A DNA stretch of 7,015 bases, taken from Pseudomonadota bacterium. GTDB taxonomy: Bacteria; Bdellovibrionota; Bacteriovoracia; Bacteriovoracales; Bacteriovoracaceae. A program made the translations under genes and the position numbers. Below are positions 4,726 to 7,015 of the stretch, piece after piece. The first letter of the stretch is position 1. Each line of letters starts with the position of its first letter. The stretch spans positions 1 through 7,015 of the forward strand of contig JAEYUK010000051.1 of the NCBI GenBank assembly GCA_023432655.1, written 5' to 3'. Under the pieces are notes generated by a model, which was not told the DNA's origin, searched no databases, and saw only the letters and a program-made list of their open reading frames with translations.

Positions 4726-6408
4726 TTATTTTTTGGCTTCGGCCATGGCCTCGGCCCGAAGATCCTTACGTAAAATCTTACCGACGTTAGACTTTGGTAA
4801 TTCTGTCCTAAATTCCACATCCTTAGGGACCTTATAAGAAGTCATCTGCTCCCGGCAAAATTTAAGAAGCTCTTCTGCGGTCAATGAATCATCTTTTTTC
4901 ACCACATAGATCTTCACGGCCTCACCGGATTTCTCATTAGGAACGCCAATGGCCGCAACTTCTAAAACTTTTGGATGTTGAACGACTACATCTTCTACTT
5001 CGTTAGGATAGACGTTGAACCCAGAAACCAGGATCATATCTTTTTTACGATCAACGATCTTAACAAATCCTTCTTCCGTCATATAACCCAGATCCCCAGT
5101 TTTGAAGAATCCATCGGGCGTCATCACTTTTGCTGTTTCTTCAGGAAGATTGTAATAACCATCCATGACCTGTGGCCCTTTGATGGAAATCTCGCCGATC
5201 TCACCCATTGGGACAGTCTTTCCATCATCATCTTTGATTTCTACATCTGTTGATGAAATAGGAAGTCCGATAAATCCATTAAATTCCTTCAAGGTCATCG
5301 GATTAATACAAGCAGCAGGAGAAGTTTCAGTGAGGCCATAGGCTTCGATTAACGGTCTTCCTGTTACCTGTTTCCATCTCTCAGCTACGGCCTTCTGAAC
5401 GGCCATTCCTCCACCAAGAGTAAGTTTTAGACCTGAGAAATCAAGCTTTCGGAAATCATCGTTATTAAGAAGACCATTAAAAAGAGTATTCACGCCAGTA
5501 AAGGCAGTGAACTTCCATTTTTTCAATTCCTTCACAAAACCCGGAATATCCCGAGGGTTTGTGATGAGAATATTCAGGGCCCCAATAGAGCCAAAAACAA
5601 AGCAATTCGCTGTAAGAGAGAAGATATGATACAGAGGCAGCGGTGTGATAATGATTTCTTTACCGTCAGAGATAAAGTTTTTAATCCAGGCACGGGCCTG
5701 AAGCATATTGGCCACCATGTTCTTATGAGTAAGAATGGCCCCCTTAGCAACTCCAGTTGTTCCACCGGTATACTGTAAAAAAGCGATATCACTCAATTTA
5801 ACTTCCGGCCTTTTGAAAGCCTTCTCATCACCACTCATGACACAAGATTTGAAATCCAGTGCACGAGGAAGCTCATAGTCCGGGACCATTTTCTTTACTT
5901 TCTTGATGACGAAATTCACGATGTAATTTTTTGGAAATTTTAAGAAGTCGCCAATTTGAGTTGTGATGACAGTTTTAATCGGAGTGCGAGAGATAACTTT
6001 CTCAAGGACATGAGCTGAGTTAGCAAAAATCACAATGGTCTCGGCCCCAGAGTCTTTCATTTGATGCTCTAATTCTCTGGCGGTATAAAGCGGGTTCACA
6101 TTCACGGCCACCATTCCGGCCCTAAGAATCCCAAAGAGAGCAATGGGATACTGAAGAATATTTGGCATCATGATAGCAACACGACTACCTTGCTTTAACT
6201 TCAATTCATTTTGTAGGTAGCTCGCAAACTTTTTACTATAGAGATCAATTTCTCCATAGCTCAATGTGGTTCCCATGTTATGGAATGCGGGATTGTTCTT
6301 AAATTTCGTAAATGACATCTCAAGCATCTCATTAATGGATGAGTATTCATTGAGATTTATTTCGTAAGGAACCCCGGCATCGTAGGCCTTGTACCAAGTT
6401 TTTGTCAT
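4726..6408 (-). CDS. fadD: Long-chain-fatty-acid--CoA ligase (acyl-CoA synthetase)
   Basis: The 560-residue product activates long-chain fatty acids to acyl-CoA using ATP through an acyl-adenylate, the entry step to beta-oxidation or to lipid re-use; the E. coli enzyme is almost the same length (561). All adenylate-forming motifs are present in order: YTGGTTGVAKG at 213-223 (ATP-binding loop), EAYGLTETSP at 355-364, TGDLG at 437-441, and DRKKDMILVSGFNVYPNEVE at 453-472, which is the fatty-acyl-CoA synthetase signature and closely resembles E. coli FadD. KSNVGKILRK near the end holds the catalytic lysine K544. There is no signal peptide or clear membrane segment; the enzyme is cytoplasmic or peripheral at the inner membrane. 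The ATG at 6408 has GGAG six bases upstream and lies 15 bases after the HPF-like stop, so the two genes share an operon. In a predator it could recycle host lipids, but that is inference. Confidence 0.95.
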   Translation of the reverse strand: MTKTWYKAYDAGVPYEINLNEYSSINEMLEMSFTKFKNNPAFHNMGTTLSYGEIDLYSKKFASYLQNELKLKQGSRVAIMMPNILQYPIALFGILRAGMVAVNVNPLYTARELEHQMKDSGAETIVIFANSAHVLEKVISRTPIKTVITTQIGDFLKFPKNYIVNFVIKKVKKMVPDYELPRALDFKSCVMSGDEKAFKRPEVKLSDIAFLQYTGGTTGVAKGAILTHKNMVANMLQARAWIKNFISDGKEIIITPLPLYHIFSLTANCFVFGSIGALNILITNPRDIPGFVKELKKWKFTAFTGVNTLFNGLLNNDDFRKLDFSGLKLTLGGGMAVQKAVAERWKQVTGRPLIEAYGLTETSPAACINPMTLKEFNGFIGLPISSTDVEIKDDDGKTVPMGEIGEISIKGPQVMDGYYNLPEETAKVMTPDGFFKTGDLGYMTEEGFVKIVDRKKDMILVSGFNVYPNEVEDVVVQHPKVLEVAAIGVPNEKSGEAVKIYVVKKDDSLTAEELLKFCREQMTSYKVPKDVEFRTELPKSNVGKILRKDLRAEAMAEAKK

Positions 6409-6423
6409 CTGACTCTCCGGTCT

Positions 6424-6684
6424 TTATTTCATTTGGTTTTGAATTTTTTGAACAACTAAGTCGAACGTTTTATAGAGGTCATCAGCTTGAGCTTTTGCAA
6501 AGTATTCCTGACGACCATTTGAAATTGAAACTTCAGAACAATGATTAATCCCTTCAGTCCAGCAAGTCCAATGGACATTTAAATTAGCACCAAACCATTT
6601 ATTAAACTTTTCTGATTTTTCGCGAATCATTTCATCCAAGGCCGGAGTGTGTTCCATGTGACGGAAGGTAATGTTTAGGTTCAT
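6424..6684 (-). CDS. hpf: Short ribosome hibernation-promoting factor (HPF/RaiA family)
   Basis: The 86-residue product begins MNLNITFRHMEHTPALDEMIREKSEKFNKWF, the typical opening of HPF/RaiA proteins (first beta strand, then the helix with the xALxxxIxxKxxK pattern). It ends with the second helix DDLYKTFDLVVQKIQNQMK after a strand run (EVSISNGRQEYFAKAQADD). Family members bind in the 30S decoding region and silence ribosomes in starvation, by dimerising or preserving them. The length matches short HPF; the long-HPF C-terminal dimerisation domain is absent. It is slightly shorter than the usual 95-110 residues, and the middle (LNVHWTCWTEGINHCSEV) departs from the usual acidic linker, with two cysteines (41 and 49). 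The ribosome site AAGGAG lies six bases from the ATG. It is first in the operon with fadD, and its upstream region carries a repeat array suggesting regulated expression. Confidence 0.8.
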   Translation of the reverse strand: MNLNITFRHMEHTPALDEMIREKSEKFNKWFGANLNVHWTCWTEGINHCSEVSISNGRQEYFAKAQADDLYKTFDLVVQKIQNQMK

Positions 6685-6706
6685 AGCTTTCTCCTTAAAA
6701 AGTTCT

Positions 6707-6749
6707 ACTAAAAGTATACGGGCATACTTAGTGTGACTAAGAGTATCAA
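6707..6749 (-). promoter_or_regulatory. Promoter/operator region of hpf-fadD with triple repeat
   Basis: On the plus strand ACTAAAAGTAT (6707-6717) and ACTAAGAGTAT (6736-6746) are direct repeats differing at one base, 29 bases apart. An inverted copy, ATACTTAGT (6724-6732), lies between them; with the right-hand repeat it forms the symmetric CTTAGT-GTG-ACTAAG (6727-6741). Read leftward, TATACT (6718-6713) is the best -10, about 29 bases from the HPF ATG, but it has only a poor -35, which the symmetric element overlaps. TTGATA (6749-6744) is a good -35 but is 25 bases from TATACT. An AT-rich stretch (6755-6775) could act as an UP element. A regulator binding the repeats is inferred. Confidence 0.4.
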
Positions 6750-6793
6750 CTACCTTAATATTTAAAATTTAATAAGTACCTGAGCGGAGTCAT

Positions 6794-7015
6794 CTATTTC
6801 TTTAAAACCATTCGGACGGCCGCGGGAAGAATTTCTGCAGGAAGATCCATAAAACTACGGTGAGGGACAAAGCCGTACTGACCGTAATAGTAAAAGTAAG
6901 CAATGTTAAACTGAGCATTGTTCAGCTCTTGTTCCAGATCAAGAGAGTCAAGTATTCGCCGGATAGGGGTCCATTTCCCGAACATCTGCCATAGCGTATT
7001 TGACTCATCAATCAT
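6794..7015 (-). CDS. Unidentified protein, C-terminal fragment (runs off right edge)
   Basis: An open frame reads from the right edge to TAG at 6796-6794, giving at least 73 residues. The ATG at 7015-7013 coincides with the window edge, so it may be an internal methionine; with no upstream sequence the true start cannot be judged. The visible part includes an aromatic run AYFYYYGQYGF and ends AVRMVLKK. I do not recognise the family. The aromatic run faintly recalls prenyltransferase-type repeats, but that is too weak to name. No hairpin terminator follows the stop; about 110 bases separate it from the HPF gene, which appears to have its own promoter region. Confidence 0.55.
   Translation of the reverse strand: MIDESNTLWQMFGKWTPIRRILDSLDLEQELNNAQFNIAYFYYYGQYGFVPHRSFMDLPAEILPAAVRMVLKK

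Noticed and set aside
4975..5253. Plus-strand open frame of 92 codons
   Set aside because: Fully inside fadD, whose protein sequence is unmistakable.
5574..5792. Second minus-strand frame of 72 codons inside fadD
   Set aside because: Out of frame with fadD and contained in its conserved adenylation core, so a shadow.
535..6706. Recurring AGAACT hexamer ahead of four ribosome sites (535, 2016, 4073, and minus-strand 6706)
   Set aside because: The same hexamer also occurs several times inside coding regions on both strands, and its distance to the ribosome site varies (about 11 or 29), so it is not a convincing element.
1..7015. CRISPR array, tRNA or rRNA, insertion sequence or attachment site
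   Set aside because: No spaced repeat array, no cloverleaf or rRNA-like stretch, no transposase or terminal inverted repeats with target duplications were found on reading both strands.

Overview
Organism. The window looks like a bacterial chromosome of modest G+C. The protein repertoire suggests a Bdellovibrionota-type predator or relative, most likely the Bacteriovoracia side (Bacteriovorax/Peredibacter-like). The grounds are a run of small cysteine-containing exported orphans, an exported HEFGH...EGQSDY protease of a style I associate with that group, and PilZ and GGDEF signalling proteins together with a proteobacterial FadD. This assignment is inference from protein style, not from a marker gene.

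Layout. (1) Positions 1-447, minus strand: the N-terminal 149 codons of a PilZ-domain (c-di-GMP receptor) protein, cut by the left edge. (2) 448-579: a divergent intergenic region. (3) 580-4010, plus strand: four tightly packed genes, all encoding proteins with Sec-type signal peptides. They are a putative thermolysin-like zinc protease, two small unknown proteins, and a 526-residue protein whose C-terminal half is a GGDEF (diguanylate cyclase) domain. (4) 4111-4497, plus strand: a fifth small exported cysteine-containing protein, followed by a terminator. (5) 4498-4725: a convergent intergenic region with two hairpin terminators and a further hairpin. (6) 6684 down to 4726, minus strand: a short hibernation-promoting-factor-like gene followed 15 nt later by a full-length long-chain acyl-CoA synthetase (fadD). 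(7) 6685-6793: a regulatory region with a triple repeat upstream of the HPF gene. (8) 6794-7015, minus strand: the C-terminal end of an unidentified gene cut by the right edge.

How it may work together. The most unusual object is the signal-peptide-bearing GGDEF protein. It keeps the catalytic GGDEL motif and a correctly spaced RxxD inhibitory-site motif, yet its N-terminus predicts export, where there is normally no GTP. It is encoded with an exported protease and two small exported proteins, and a c-di-GMP receptor gene lies divergently upstream. One reading is a secreted effector set that acts on another cell, for example a prey cell; another is a degenerate GGDEF fold used as a binding or scaffold module. 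The second gene of overlap-coupled pair 2048/2430 begins in the first gene's stop region, and the first gene's start is buried in a strong hairpin, so translation of the GGDEF protein may be gated by that RNA structure. The hpf-fadD pair is ordinary housekeeping and stress or lipid metabolism with an interesting promoter region.
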